Source of the DNA: Clostridium sp. AM58-1XD
Lineage (GTDB): Bacteria; Bacillota; Clostridia; Lachnospirales; Lachnospiraceae
Assembly (NCBI RefSeq): GCF_003464085.1
Contig: NZ_QSDR01000023.1
Span: 1 to 64,000 of the forward strand
Length of the DNA stretch: 64,000 nt
Reading direction: 5' to 3'
The translations under genes were made by a program, and so were the position numbers. Every line of letters starts with the position of its first letter. The stretch's first letter is position 1. Positions 17,201-25,401 of the stretch are shown in pieces. The notes under the pieces are model-generated. The model made no database searches. It was not told where the DNA came from and was given only the letters and a program-made list of their open reading frames with translations.

Positions 17201-17995
17201 ATGGAAAAGGATAACAGGGGGTTTTCATTAATTGAGCTGATTATAGCAGTTGCAATTCTGGTAGTGCTAACGGGAATGCTGGTTCCAAGCCTGCTGGGTA
17301 AAATACAGGAAGCACGGCGGGCAAAGTGTGTGCATCAAAGGGATAATCTGGTGCTCATTTTCAATCTGGCTTCGGTCGACCACGACTGGGAAGATTGCAA
17401 GGATATCACAGAGCTGAAGAATGATCTTGGAGGAAAAGATCCGGTGGACTATCTCATAGAGAACGGTTACTGTGATGAGAAGGAAGCGGTATGCCCTGTT
17501 TTCCACACGAAGTATGAACTGGATTATGCAGTTATAAAGGGTGTGAAAAGCGTCGAGTTTCTATGCGGGTGTAATTCCGCGGAAAAGGGCTATCTGGCGA
17601 TGGCCGGGGATATCACGGAAAAGGGAGATTATATAAAGAAGAGTACGGACCGGAAAAAACTGATTGAGGAAATCTATAATCAGAGAGGTTCTCTGCTGGA
17701 GGTATCTTCCGGATTTAAAAATGGTACGATTGCGGAAGGAATGAATAATCTCTACTGGAGGCCATATTATTTAAAGGATGGCACGATTGTCATGTATGCA
17801 GCCAGCGGAAATACTGCGTCCCATGCAGGTTGGGGTGCTTATCTCGTCTATGTAAACGGAGAAATTTACGAGAGTACAAAGGTAGGCGCAAATGGAAAGC
17901 CGGCGACGAACAGTGTATCCAGTTTCTATACTTATACGGATGCGGATTCCCTGAAGGATAATTTGTCGGGATTAGGATTTGAAAAAGCAAAATAA
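17201..17995 (+). CDS. Orphan type IV pilin-like (pseudopilin) protein
   Basis: A 264-residue protein with a class III prepilin leader: a short charged segment, MEKDNRG, then FSLIELIIAVAILVVLTGML, with the peptidase cleavage site between Gly and Phe and the conserved Glu at mature position 5. The remaining globular part is not recognised, apart from four Cys in the 45-130 region. No pilus ATPase, platform protein or prepilin peptidase lies nearby, so it must use machinery encoded elsewhere or have another role. AAAGGTG supports this ATG over the one 21 bases upstream. A hairpin terminator follows. Confidence 0.78.
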   Translation: MEKDNRGFSLIELIIAVAILVVLTGMLVPSLLGKIQEARRAKCVHQRDNLVLIFNLASVDHDWEDCKDITELKNDLGGKDPVDYLIENGYCDEKEAVCPVFHTKYELDYAVIKGVKSVEFLCGCNSAEKGYLAMAGDITEKGDYIKKSTDRKKLIEEIYNQRGSLLEVSSGFKNGTIAEGMNNLYWRPYYLKDGTIVMYAASGNTASHAGWGAYLVYVNGEIYESTKVGANGKPATNSVSSFYTYTDADSLKDNLSGLGFEKAK

Positions 17996-18005
17996 CAGTA
18001 AGAAC

Positions 18006-18040
18006 AAAGGCAGGCCGTTATTCTTTGCAGTCTGCCTTTT
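18006..18040 (+). terminator. Intrinsic terminator after the pseudopilin gene
   Basis: AAAGGCAG (18006-18013) pairs with CTGCCTTT (18032-18039), ending in a short T run. It lies 10 bases after the stop codon. Confidence 0.6.
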
Positions 18041-18212
18041 ATAATAGAATTAAGAAAAGCCCGGAATGGTTACCGGACTGAATGAGGGAAAAAATAAGAT
18101 TTATGTGAAAAGGCTTGTGCCTTGTTTATGTTCAATATCATATCGTACATTTGTGACCAAAATGTGGAAGAAAAATAAAGAAAATATAAATCTAATTAAA
18201 ATTTATTTATGT

Positions 18213-18276
18213 AGAGAGCGCTGCAACAGTAAAATCAATATCGCCATATGACTTTACTGTTTTGCAGCAGTCTCTG
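18213..18276 (-). terminator. Long hairpin downstream of the DUF1540 gene
   Basis: AGAGAGCGCTGCAACAGTAAA and TTTACTGTTTTGCAGCAGTCTCT pair imperfectly across a 17-base loop. It lies 30 bases beyond the stop of the minus-strand DUF1540 gene and may end or stabilise its transcript. No strong U-tract is seen. The rest of 18041-18305 shows nothing recognisable. Confidence 0.4.
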
Positions 18277-18305
18277 AAAAGAACGTTATAACCAGATGAT
18301 TCAGC

Positions 18306-18476
18306 TTATGCCTTGTTTACGAAGGATTCACAGTCTGTACATTCTTTCATTGTAGGGTTTGCTTCATGTGTGCCAACCTTAATTTTATCAAGTGTGCAGT
18401 AGTTCTCAGTTTCAGCGTGATAAGCGCAGTTGTGAATGGTGCATTCAATACATGGATTTTTTCCACTTGTCATCAT
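18306..18476 (-). CDS. Small cysteine-rich DUF1540 protein
   Basis: A 56-residue protein with eight-residue-spaced Cys/His motifs: CIECTIHNCAYH, NYCTLDKI and KECTDCESF. This is the DUF1540 pattern, a small metal-binding (probably zinc) protein common in Clostridia, function unknown. A perfect AGGAGG (18486-18491 on the plus strand as CCTCCT) lies nine bases before two adjacent ATG codons. It stands alone between hairpins. Confidence 0.85.
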   Translation of the reverse strand: MMTSGKNPCIECTIHNCAYHAETENYCTLDKIKVGTHEANPTMKECTDCESFVNKA

Positions 18477-18626
18477 AATATCATACCTCCTAAATGTTTT
18501 ATCGGTATTATTATGAGAGAGTAATAAATAAAATATGATAATTTAAAAAAATAGTTCAGGATAGAGCGGCAGGATATGGAATAAATAAAAATAAGTGAAA
18601 TAAGTGAAAAGACGGAGGCAGTCCAT

Positions 18627-18833
18627 ATGGAAGAAGGAAAAGAAGTTTTTTATACAGAAGACGGGAATGTATATTCAGGAAAGATCATCGATGTGAAAGA
18701 CAGAGGAAATACATTTCTTTTCAGCATAGACAGCTATGGAGCGTGTGAAGGCCATTACCGGATATCATCCGCTCAGATCGGTAGGTCCGTATTTTATACC
18801 AGAGAAGAAGCAGAACGCTCCCTGAACAGATAG
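18627..18833 (+). CDS. Small hypothetical protein, 68 residues
   Basis: No family was recognised. The short acidic protein starts MEEGKEVFYTEDGNVYSGKI and ends with a charged helix (TREEAERSLNR), with beta-rich composition suggesting a small Tudor/SH3-like fold, though this is only an impression. It is taken as real because GGAGG (18614-18618) lies at normal spacing before the ATG and a hairpin follows the stop. It lies alone between the DUF1540 and sodC genes. Confidence 0.55.
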   Translation: MEEGKEVFYTEDGNVYSGKIIDVKDRGNTFLFSIDSYGACEGHYRISSAQIGRSVFYTREEAERSLNR

Positions 18834-18870
18834 GAAAAGCGGAAAAAAGTTGGAACATGTCATGAAAAAA

Positions 18871-18932
18871 GGCAGAAATATCATATTTTTACTGTAACTT
18901 TGTAAATACGGTGCAGATATGAGATTTCTGCC
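18871..18932. terminator. Hairpin after the small hypothetical gene
   Basis: GGCAGAAAT (18871-18879, preceded by AAAAAA) and ATTTCTGCC (18924-18932, followed by CTTT) pair across a 44-base loop. It could serve both the plus-strand small gene and, from the other side, the minus-strand sodC gene. The long loop lowers confidence. Confidence 0.4.
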
Positions 18933-18998
18933 CTTTGTTATAGAGCCGTTAAAGTGCTTATAAAGCAGGTTCCTGATATGATGGACGGATGTATTGTA

Positions 18999-19499
18999 TT
19001 AATTATCTGATCTTCTTATGACGCCGCATGCAATTTTATTTCCGGAATCGCCGGAAGGCTGAGATGTAAAATTATCGGCGTGCTGGTGAATGACTACAGA
19101 TCTTCCGATAATTTCATCGATCGTAAAACGTTTATCGTAGAACGCCATCCAGGCATATCCCTGGTTTCCCAACAGTGGAAGAAGATCGCCTGCATGATCC
19201 GGATGCGGCATATCGGCCGGATTATAATGATCTCCGGTGTTCTGGAACAGATTGGTGCAGTCTCCGAATTCGTGAATGTGCATTCCATAGAAATCGGAGG
19301 AAAACTGAACAGACATATTTGGAAGATTAAATATTTCTGCTGATATTAAGACACCCTGGTAAGGGGTGGTATAGAATTTAACGAGTCCGCTGATCTGAGG
19401 AAACGCTTCGCCGCCGCGTACCCAGGCCATAGCAGCCGGCGTATGGTTCATGAGAAGATATTGAAATGTATTTGCAGGGGTAAGTTGCTGATTCGCCAT
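18999..19499 (-). CDS. Cu/Zn superoxide dismutase-family protein, no signal peptide
   Basis: A 166-residue SodC-family protein. Metal-ligand motifs are recognisable: GMHIHEFGDC, DHYNPADMPHPDHAGDLLPL and VVIHQHADNFTSQPSGDSGN, ending in the usual IACGVI strand. It has no signal peptide, although bacterial SodC is normally exported, so it may be cytoplasmic or act otherwise; the family in Clostridia is poorly studied. AAGGAGG precedes the ATG. It is divergent from an AraC-type regulator with a 139-bp shared upstream region. Confidence 0.85.
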   Translation of the reverse strand: MANQQLTPANTFQYLLMNHTPAAMAWVRGGEAFPQISGLVKFYTTPYQGVLISAEIFNLPNMSVQFSSDFYGMHIHEFGDCTNLFQNTGDHYNPADMPHPDHAGDLLPLLGNQGYAWMAFYDKRFTIDEIIGRSVVIHQHADNFTSQPSGDSGNKIACGVIRRSDN

Positions 19500-19638
19500 A
19501 GAGATACCTCCTTTACTGTATGATTATTATATGCACGGCCGTCGGAAAAGAACGTTAAAAAGAAGAAAAGAGGCAAAAATCATCGAGAATATTTACGAAA
19601 AAAAAGGTAAGATCATACATGTCAGGAGGTGAGCAGAT

Positions 19639-20511
19639 ATGAAAGAACAGGCTGAAGCGGTTCAAAGGATGCAGGATTATATCGAAGAACATTTATGTGA
19701 ACAGATCACTCTCGCAGATTTAGCAGGCGTATCGTTATTTTCTCCATGGCATTCTTACCGGCTGTTCCGCCAATGGACGAATATGACTCCGGCAGATTAT
19801 ATACGGCGTTTTCGGCTTTCGGCATCGGCGCTTAAGCTACGGGATGAAAGTTGCCGTATAGCGGATGTAGCTTTCGAACTTGGATTTGGCAGTGTAGACG
19901 GATTTCAGAGGGCCTTTTTTCATGAATTTGGATGTAATCCGCGTGAATATGCCTCAAATCCCGTTCCGCTCTATCTGTTCACTCCTTACGGCGTCAAATA
20001 CAGAGAGATTAGAAAGGGGTCAAGAAAAATGGAACGTGCAAAAACAGTGTTTGTCCAGGTGATTGAAAAGCCTGCAAGAAGAGCAATTATTAAAAGGGGA
20101 AAGAAGGCAGAGGATTATTTTCCTTACTGCGAGGAGGTTGGATGTGAGGTATGGGGTCTGCTAACCAGTATGAAATCCCTTTGTGGAGAACCGGTCTGCA
20201 TGTGGCTTCCAAAGGCATATCAGAAACCGGGAACTTCCAAATATGTTCAGGGAGTGGAAGTAAGCACAGATTACGATGGAGTGATTCCTGAAGGATTCGA
20301 CGTCATCGATCTTTCCGAAGCAAAATATCTGATGTTTCAAGGGGAGCCGTTTGATGAAGAAAATTACTGTGAGGCAATCGAAGCAGTTCAAAATGCAATC
20401 GCAGGTTATGATCCGGCGCCGGCCGGTTATCAGTGGGATGACAGCAATCCGCGCATACAATTAGAACCAATAGGAACGAGAGGCTACATCGAACTCCTGC
20501 CGGTAAAATAA
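19639..20511 (+). CDS. AraC-family regulator with GyrI-like effector-binding domain
   Basis: A 290-residue regulator with the DNA-binding domain first: two AraC helix-turn-helix units at about 8-105 (ITLADLAGVSLFSPWHSYRL and IADVAFELGFGSVDGFQRAF). The C-terminal half (about 130-290) resembles the GyrI-like/Rob-type small-molecule binding domain (KPARRAIIKRGKKAEDYFPY, ending RGYIELLPVK). Such proteins sense hydrophobic compounds. AGGAGGTGA precedes the ATG. It is divergently arranged with the sodC-like gene, which may be a target. Confidence 0.87.
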   Translation: MKEQAEAVQRMQDYIEEHLCEQITLADLAGVSLFSPWHSYRLFRQWTNMTPADYIRRFRLSASALKLRDESCRIADVAFELGFGSVDGFQRAFFHEFGCNPREYASNPVPLYLFTPYGVKYREIRKGSRKMERAKTVFVQVIEKPARRAIIKRGKKAEDYFPYCEEVGCEVWGLLTSMKSLCGEPVCMWLPKAYQKPGTSKYVQGVEVSTDYDGVIPEGFDVIDLSEAKYLMFQGEPFDEENYCEAIEAVQNAIAGYDPAPAGYQWDDSNPRIQLEPIGTRGYIELLPVK

Positions 20512-20634
20512 ACAATCGTATATACATTATGGTGCTTTGCACCTCCCTGAAATAAATTTAGAATTCAAGTGGCATCGCCGCAAACATTAGGGAAAAGGTC
20601 AAGCAATTTATAAAAAAGATAAATATCTGAAATG

Positions 20635-20684
20635 AAAAAATAGAGTATGATAATCAATAAATGCTTATCATACTCTATTTTTTT
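20635..20684. terminator. Strong bidirectional terminator between converging genes
   Basis: AAAAAATAGAGTATGATAA (20635-20653) is followed after 11 bases by its complement ending in TTTTTTT (20665-20684). A/T runs on both sides make it usable from either strand, serving the AraC-type gene and the XRE gene. Confidence 0.85.
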
Positions 20685-20771
20685 GACTTAATGACATTGG
20701 GCGGTGGCCAAATCACTACATCATTAAGAGTGCTATTTATAATGACGATTTAAAGAAATAATAAGATTCAA

Positions 20772-21047
20772 TCACGCATTTACAGACGGATTTTCCGAAC
20801 TGGGCGCATCTTTGAGCAGTTCCATGCAGTCCACTTCGAGAGCCTCGGCAATTGCACGGAACTGGCTGGCCTTGATGTGCTGTGTATTAGCTTCAATTTT
20901 GTCCAGAACAAAGATATTGATGTCGACGCCGGCCAGCTGAACTTTAATGACAAGATCGGATGTCTTCAGCTTGCGCTGTCTGCGTATTCTTTTTATATTT
21001 GTACCGATTTTGATTTTTGTATCATTTTTTATACGGGTCTCATCCAT
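20772..21047 (-). CDS. XRE-family helix-turn-helix regulator
   Basis: A 91-residue protein with an XRE/Cro HTH: GTNIKRIRRQRKLKTSDLVIKVQLAGV, then a dimer helix region with KIEANTQHIKASQFRAIAEALEV. The C-terminus is a short hydrophilic tail. The MDETRIK start was chosen because AGAGG lies seven bases upstream; an upstream in-frame start would add ten residues. It is a single gene with no adjacent target that can be named. Confidence 0.8.
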   Translation of the reverse strand: MDETRIKNDTKIKIGTNIKRIRRQRKLKTSDLVIKVQLAGVDINIFVLDKIEANTQHIKASQFRAIAEALEVDCMELLKDAPSSENPSVNA

Positions 21048-21326
21048 AACATAACCTCTTTTTGCTGAATTAAGCAAATATTTACTTTATATTATGTGAA
21101 GATTGTGATAAAATGTTGCTTAAATCAGCAAAGGTACAAATCCTGCTGCAAAAAGGCGTAATCCGTAGCTGCTGCAAAAGAAAATCAGAAATCATTTAAG
21201 GTTTTTCTTGAATGATACTTAACAAAAACATGTAATTATGGTAGAATGTCTCTGAGTTTAAGAAAAAAGCAGCGTGATAATGATCCAATCATGAGAGTGC
21301 TGTAATCATACATATAAGGAGATAGA

Positions 21327-21848
21327 ATGGAACAAAAAGCAAATGAGATATTCCGATCCATGTATGAGGATTATAAAATACAGCTCCGTACGATTGCCAG
21401 ACATTACGGAATACCATATGATGAAATTGACGATGAGATTCAGGAGACGTTCACTTCATATTACGAGAATTATTCTGTAGATAATGAAAAGAGCGGCTGT
21501 ATTCTTGTAACGATTCTCAGAAACAGATGTATCGACTATCGCAGAAAGATACATTATGAGACGGTCAGTGCCGATTCGGATGCAGGGCGTTTTGCCATCG
21601 ATGAAATAACTTCCGGTTTTGGAAGGGATACAGCTGATAAAGTGGCAGAGTTGGAACTGTATGAAAAAGTCCGAACGTGCATTTCAGAGATGCGCAGTGA
21701 ATGGCAGGAAGTAATTCTTTATTGTTGTATTCTCCAGTATACAAGCGAAGAAACGGGTGATATTCTGGGTATTTCTTCTATCGCATGCCGTTCCCGTTTG
21801 TTAAGAGCGAGAGAACATCTGAGGAAAAAGATGAAAAATTATTTTTAA
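21327..21848 (+). CDS. ECF-type RNA polymerase sigma factor
   Basis: A 173-residue sigma-70-family protein. Region 2 is seen as YDEIDDEIQETFTSYYENY and ILVTILRNRCIDYRRK; region 4 as SEWQEVILYCCILQYTSEET and GDILGISSIACRSRLLRARE. It would direct RNA polymerase to a small regulon. AAGGAGATAG precedes the ATG. The following gene encodes a single-span protein of anti-sigma type, so the two probably form a signal-responsive pair. Confidence 0.88.
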   Translation: MEQKANEIFRSMYEDYKIQLRTIARHYGIPYDEIDDEIQETFTSYYENYSVDNEKSGCILVTILRNRCIDYRRKIHYETVSADSDAGRFAIDEITSGFGRDTADKVAELELYEKVRTCISEMRSEWQEVILYCCILQYTSEETGDILGISSIACRSRLLRAREHLRKKMKNYF

Positions 21849-22012
21849 AGAGTTTGAAGAGATGGAAGCAGTATTTATAATGGTCAATGCTTGGAAGCAA
21901 TAAGCATACAGGAATAGGAACTCGATATTGTTTTACGGCAGAAACAGCGGTAAAATTGACTTCAAAGAGCGAAGACTCGGCGGTCAAATTTAAAGAAAAT
22001 GGAGAGATGTTT

Positions 22013-22861
22013 GTGAAACAGAAGGACGAAAACCAGATACAGGATAATTTAATAGATGAAACAATCAGGGCGGCATTCGGTTTTTCTGAAGATCAGATTC
22101 AGGAGGAACTGGATGAAGCGGTGGCCCACCCGGATAATTCTCCGGAATTGCAGGTGCCAGATGACGAATTTCAGAAAATAATGCAGAAAATACAGGAGCG
22201 TGGAATTCAGCCGGTTCCTCTCGGGGAAGGAAAGAGAGCGCATGCTGGTTCCGATGAGGAGAGGAAGAGCTCCAGATCACACAGAATCAAGAAGACCTTG
22301 CTTATTGCAGCAATTCTCAGCGCGGCCGGAGTTGGCTTCAGCCTGAATGCAGTGGGCAAAGGCGCGACGAAATACATGGTTGTCGAAGACGGCAGCAAGG
22401 GAAATAATATAGCATGGAGCAATGTAAAGGGAATTGATGGAATCAACGGGGAAAAGGAAGCGTATGCCAGAGTAAAGAGCGAACTTGAAATGCCGGTTAT
22501 GAAGCTGGGATATGTTCCGTCGGAAATGAATTTTGAAAAGCTGGTTTTAAATGGAAAAACAGGAGTTCTGCAGTTTGAATACCGTGGCGGGGATCTTTTT
22601 GTTGCGCAGTCCGATGGCGATGCAGGACATGGCATCATGGGTGAAGGCAAAAGCAAAACGAAAATATCGCAGATTTATAATCCATGGCTTGGCAGAGAAC
22701 TGGATATTTATCAGGAAGAGCTGGACAACAGTGAAAAGAGATACAGTACGGATGTCACACCGAATGACGCCGATATCACTTATTCTGTAAGCGGTGTTAT
22801 GGAGGAGACTGAATTTGCCAGAATAGCAGAGGGATTATATATCGACAGTTCAAACGAATAG
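22013..22861 (+). CDS. Single-span membrane protein, probable anti-sigma factor (DUF4367-like)
   Basis: A 282-residue protein: a hydrophilic acidic cytoplasmic part (about 1-88), one transmembrane helix (KKTLLIAAILSAAGVGFSLNAVG) and an extracellular domain with the VPSEMNFEKLVLNGKTGVLQ pattern of DUF4367-like domains. Topology and position behind an ECF sigma gene suggest it holds that factor at the membrane. GGAGAG lies one base from an ATG but seven from GTG 22013, so GTG is preferred. The leader between the two genes shows no separate promoter. A terminator follows. Confidence 0.7.
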   Translation: MKQKDENQIQDNLIDETIRAAFGFSEDQIQEELDEAVAHPDNSPELQVPDDEFQKIMQKIQERGIQPVPLGEGKRAHAGSDEERKSSRSHRIKKTLLIAAILSAAGVGFSLNAVGKGATKYMVVEDGSKGNNIAWSNVKGIDGINGEKEAYARVKSELEMPVMKLGYVPSEMNFEKLVLNGKTGVLQFEYRGGDLFVAQSDGDAGHGIMGEGKSKTKISQIYNPWLGRELDIYQEELDNSEKRYSTDVTPNDADITYSVSGVMEETEFARIAEGLYIDSSNE

Positions 22862-22889
22862 AATATCTTTTTATATATCAGTAATAGAG

Positions 22890-22937
22890 TACCGGACAGA
22901 ATTCACGTAATTTGCGTGACTTCTGTCCGGTATTTTT
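22890..22937 (+). terminator. Intrinsic terminator after the sigma/anti-sigma pair
   Basis: TACCGGACAGAA (22890-22901) and TTCTGTCCGGTA (22921-22932) form a 12-bp stem, with an inner CACG/CGTG pairing, followed by TTTTT. The remaining stretch to 23180 has no gene or recognisable element apart from the next gene's ribosome site. Confidence 0.9.
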
Positions 22938-23180
22938 AACTTTCCAGGAAAGACATTGTTCTTATTTTATGAAAGGATTCCGGAAACCGTCTGATTAAAT
23001 TATGTAAGGTTTACTTCTATTTGGGCAGGAAGGGGCATATATTTATAAAATTGGTAATGGATTTTATGTACAGGCAGAGCTGAAAAAGGCTTTTACAGGA
23101 CAAGACGTGATTTACTCTGGTTGCAAACAGAGTTAATTATAAAATGAGGATGCCGGTATACTCCCAAAAAAGGAGGATGT

Positions 23181-23888
23181 ATGTTTAAAGTATTAATTGC
23201 TGGACTGACAGCAGCGTCAATTTCATTTACAACGCCTGTGGCGACACAGGGAGAGGTGAATCATGATGAAACCGCTGACATATCTTTAGCGGCACAGTTT
23301 GAGAAACAATTGGAAAGTATTGCCGAGACAAAAACGAAATATGCGGCAGCCGATATTAACGTGAGGAAAGAACCTGGTCTTGAATCGGAAGTTTTACAGA
23401 CGATTCCTATGAACACTCCGGTTGAAACAGTCTTGGAACTTGACGGCTGGGCGATGGTGAGAAGTGAAGACGGGTACGCCTATATTGCGGCAGACTGCCT
23501 GAGGGATGCCCCTGTCGTCAATCGATGGAATTATAATCCGACTCAGGAGGAACGAAATCTGATTTACCGAATCGTCATGCTGGAATCCGGGGCGGAGCCG
23601 GATTTGGGACAGCAGGCTGTGACCGAAGTAATTATGAATATGACATTGGACAGCAGCCTGGGTGATCATACCATATACGGCGTTTTAAGTAAAAAAAATC
23701 AGTATTCGACATGGAAATACCGCAACAGCCCAAGAGCCACCCCCACAGAGCAGGTGAAACGCAATGTAGACTATGTCCTGGATGGAAAATCAAATATACT
23801 GCCCTTTAATACGATCTACTTTTCAAGAAAGGCGCAGACCAGCAGGATACAGGCTGTTATAGGCAGACATGTATTCTGCAACAGGTAG
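23181..23888 (+). CDS. Secreted SH3-domain cell-wall hydrolase (SleB/Hydrolase_2 type)
   Basis: A 235-residue protein with a signal peptide (MFKVLIAGLTAASISFTTPVA), a bacterial SH3 domain (about 55-110: AAADINVRKEPGLESEVLQT) and a C-terminal Hydrolase_2 domain (about 125-235: ERNLIYRIVMLESGAEPD, then TEVIMNMTLD). The early Glu in ESGAEPD is the expected catalytic acid of the SleB-like fold. It likely cuts peptidoglycan during growth or spore germination. AAAGGAGG precedes the ATG. It is monocistronic. Confidence 0.87.
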   Translation: MFKVLIAGLTAASISFTTPVATQGEVNHDETADISLAAQFEKQLESIAETKTKYAAADINVRKEPGLESEVLQTIPMNTPVETVLELDGWAMVRSEDGYAYIAADCLRDAPVVNRWNYNPTQEERNLIYRIVMLESGAEPDLGQQAVTEVIMNMTLDSSLGDHTIYGVLSKKNQYSTWKYRNSPRATPTEQVKRNVDYVLDGKSNILPFNTIYFSRKAQTSRIQAVIGRHVFCNR

Positions 23889-24054
23889 CGATTACAAAAC
23901 AGCGTTTCATAGAAAGAATATAAACAGAGGAGACGCCGCAGTTTTTATGCAGAGAGGAAACTTCTTGTCTGCGGCGTCTTTATTATAGAAAAATATTCCT
24001 TCCCGCATACTTTATGATAATGGCCGTCTCCTTCCTGATTTTGAGATTTTCATC

Positions 24055-24083
24055 TTTACATTTCTGCCATATAGAGGTATAAT
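24055..24083 (+). promoter_or_regulatory. Promoter of the tRNA-Gly gene
   Basis: TTTACA (24055-24060) and a perfect TATAAT (24078-24083) are separated by 17 bp, 22 bp before the tRNA 5' end. Confidence 0.75.
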
Positions 24084-24105
24084 AAATTTCAGCAAAACGA
24101 TATAT

Positions 24106-24176
24106 GCAGATATAGTTCATCGGTAGAACACCAGCTTCCCAAGCTGGGGAGGCGGGTTCGATTCCCGTTATCTGCT
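24106..24176 (+). tRNA. tRNA-Gly (anticodon CCC)
   Basis: A full cloverleaf can be drawn. The acceptor stem is GCAGATA/TATCTGC with a T discriminator, the D stem GTTC/GAAC, and the anticodon stem CCAGC/GCTGG around TTCCCAA (anticodon CCC at 24138-24140). The variable loop is GGAGG-like and the T arm GCGGG-TTCGATT-CCCGT. CCA is not encoded. It reads codon GGG. It has its own promoter and a terminator-like hairpin further on. Confidence 0.95.
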
Positions 24177-24258
24177 CTCGCAAAAGACTGCCGGAAGCCA
24201 TGTATATGGTGTGGTACCCGTCAAGTAGACATTTTAATATCGAAAGGTTTTTGATTTT

Positions 24259-24285
24259 TGCCGCCCATAAAGGGGCGGCATTTTT
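24259..24285 (+). terminator. Terminator downstream of tRNA-Gly
   Basis: TGCCGCCC (24259-24266) pairs with GGGCGGCA (24273-24280) and is followed by TTTTT. It is about 85 bases after the tRNA. A second weak stem (AGCCC/GGGCT with TTTTTA) lies at about 24360-24405. Confidence 0.8.
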
Positions 24286-24421
24286 ATGCTGTTATCATCA
24301 TTTTTTGGTATTCTTCCTTCGCTTCATATTTTTCTGTATAATATATCTCCCGTTTCATCAGCCCCAAGGGAGCATATCAATACCTAGGGCTTCCGGCTTT
24401 TTATTTCAGATAAAACTTACG

Positions 24422-25142
24422 TTAGAAACTCAGTGTATGCAGTAACTTAATCCACTTCGGATCGAAATGATTTACGATTTCGCTGTGGCCGATATCCAAT
24501 GTTTCGATTCTTTCCATATCCTCTTGAGAGAGAGAAAAGTCAAACACATCAAAATTATGCTTTATTCTTTCTTCATGGACGGACTTTGGAATAACTATAA
24601 CTCCTCGCTGAATGTTCCAGCGGAGTGCTGTCTGAGCTGCTGATTTGCCGTATTTATTCCCAATCTCCACCAGAACTGGGGTTGTAAAGAAGTTATGTAA
24701 TCCTTCATTGAATGGAGCCCATGCCTCTGGTACCACACCGTATTCGTTCATCACATCGACATTAAGCTGCTGCTGAAAGAACGGATGCATCTCTACCTGA
24801 TTGATCATCGGCCTAATTTCGAAAGTCTCGCAGAGGTCGACAAGCACATGGGGATAGCAGTTCGCCATACCGATTGCTTTTAGCCTGCCCTCCCTATAGA
24901 GCGTTTCGAGACCTTTCCACGCATTGATATAGTCACCCATTGGCTGGTGAAGCAGCATCAGGTCAATGTATTCCACTCCCAGCCTTTTCATTCATATAGC
25001 CCTGTGCGGTGTCGATCAGCCTATAGCCTGCTTTTAGCGCCGCAAGAACAGCGCTTTTAGCGGTCTCAAATTCAGGAATCTGATAAACACCATAGCCGAG
25101 TATTGGAATCTTTATGCCATTATAAAATTCTCTGTATTCCAT
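24422..25142 (-). pseudogene. Aldo/keto reductase pseudogene with internal deletion
   Basis: The N-terminal 52 or so codons (MEYREFYNGIKIPILGYGVY to DTAQGYMNE) join out of frame to KRLGVEYIDLMLLHQPMG and the normal C-terminus. Compared with the intact paralogue two genes upstream, about 40 codons between these points are missing, including the catalytic Lys in the TSKLWLQD-type motif. This is a real deletion, not a single-base error: coding sense cannot be restored by one base. It is the last gene of the TetR-controlled operon. Confidence 0.85.
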
Positions 25143-25155
25143 AAGCTGTACCTCT

Positions 25156-25386
25156 CTATTTATAAAGTTTTTTACCCGAAAGTATCATCATCTTATCTTT
25201 CTTTGGCTCGATTTCTGCCTTCACTACTTTTTCAACCCAATCGTCAGGAGCGATTTCCTCCAGCAAAATAGTGAGTGCCTGCGGCGAGCAGCCCCATTCT
25301 TCAACAAATACCTGATTGATTTTATCAACTACTTTTTTCTTGGTTTCTTCGTCCTTTGGATAGGCTTTGACTACAATATATGGCAT
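25156..25386 (-). CDS. 4-oxalocrotonate tautomerase-family protein
   Basis: A 76-residue member of the tautomerase superfamily. These enzymes use the N-terminal Pro as catalytic base, so the start was set at MPYIVVKAYP, which exposes Pro1 after Met removal; GGAGG is nine bases upstream, whereas the earlier in-frame ATG touches GGAGG. VDKINQVFVEEWGCSPQALTI matches the family's helix-strand unit. It lies between two aldo/keto reductase genes and is probably co-expressed in carbonyl handling; substrate unknown. Confidence 0.85.
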   Translation of the reverse strand: MPYIVVKAYPKDEETKKKVVDKINQVFVEEWGCSPQALTILLEEIAPDDWVEKVVKAEIEPKKDKMMILSGKKLYK

Positions 25387-25401
25387 AGCTTTCATCCTCC
25401 T

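Noticed and set aside
18066..18251. Small plus-strand open frame of 61 codons
   Set aside because: No ribosome site, no family resemblance, and it runs into a hairpin.
23983..24201. Minus-strand open frame of 72 codons containing EPASPAWEAGVLPMNY
   Set aside because: It is the antisense of the tRNA-Gly gene; this peptide is a common false call at tRNA loci.
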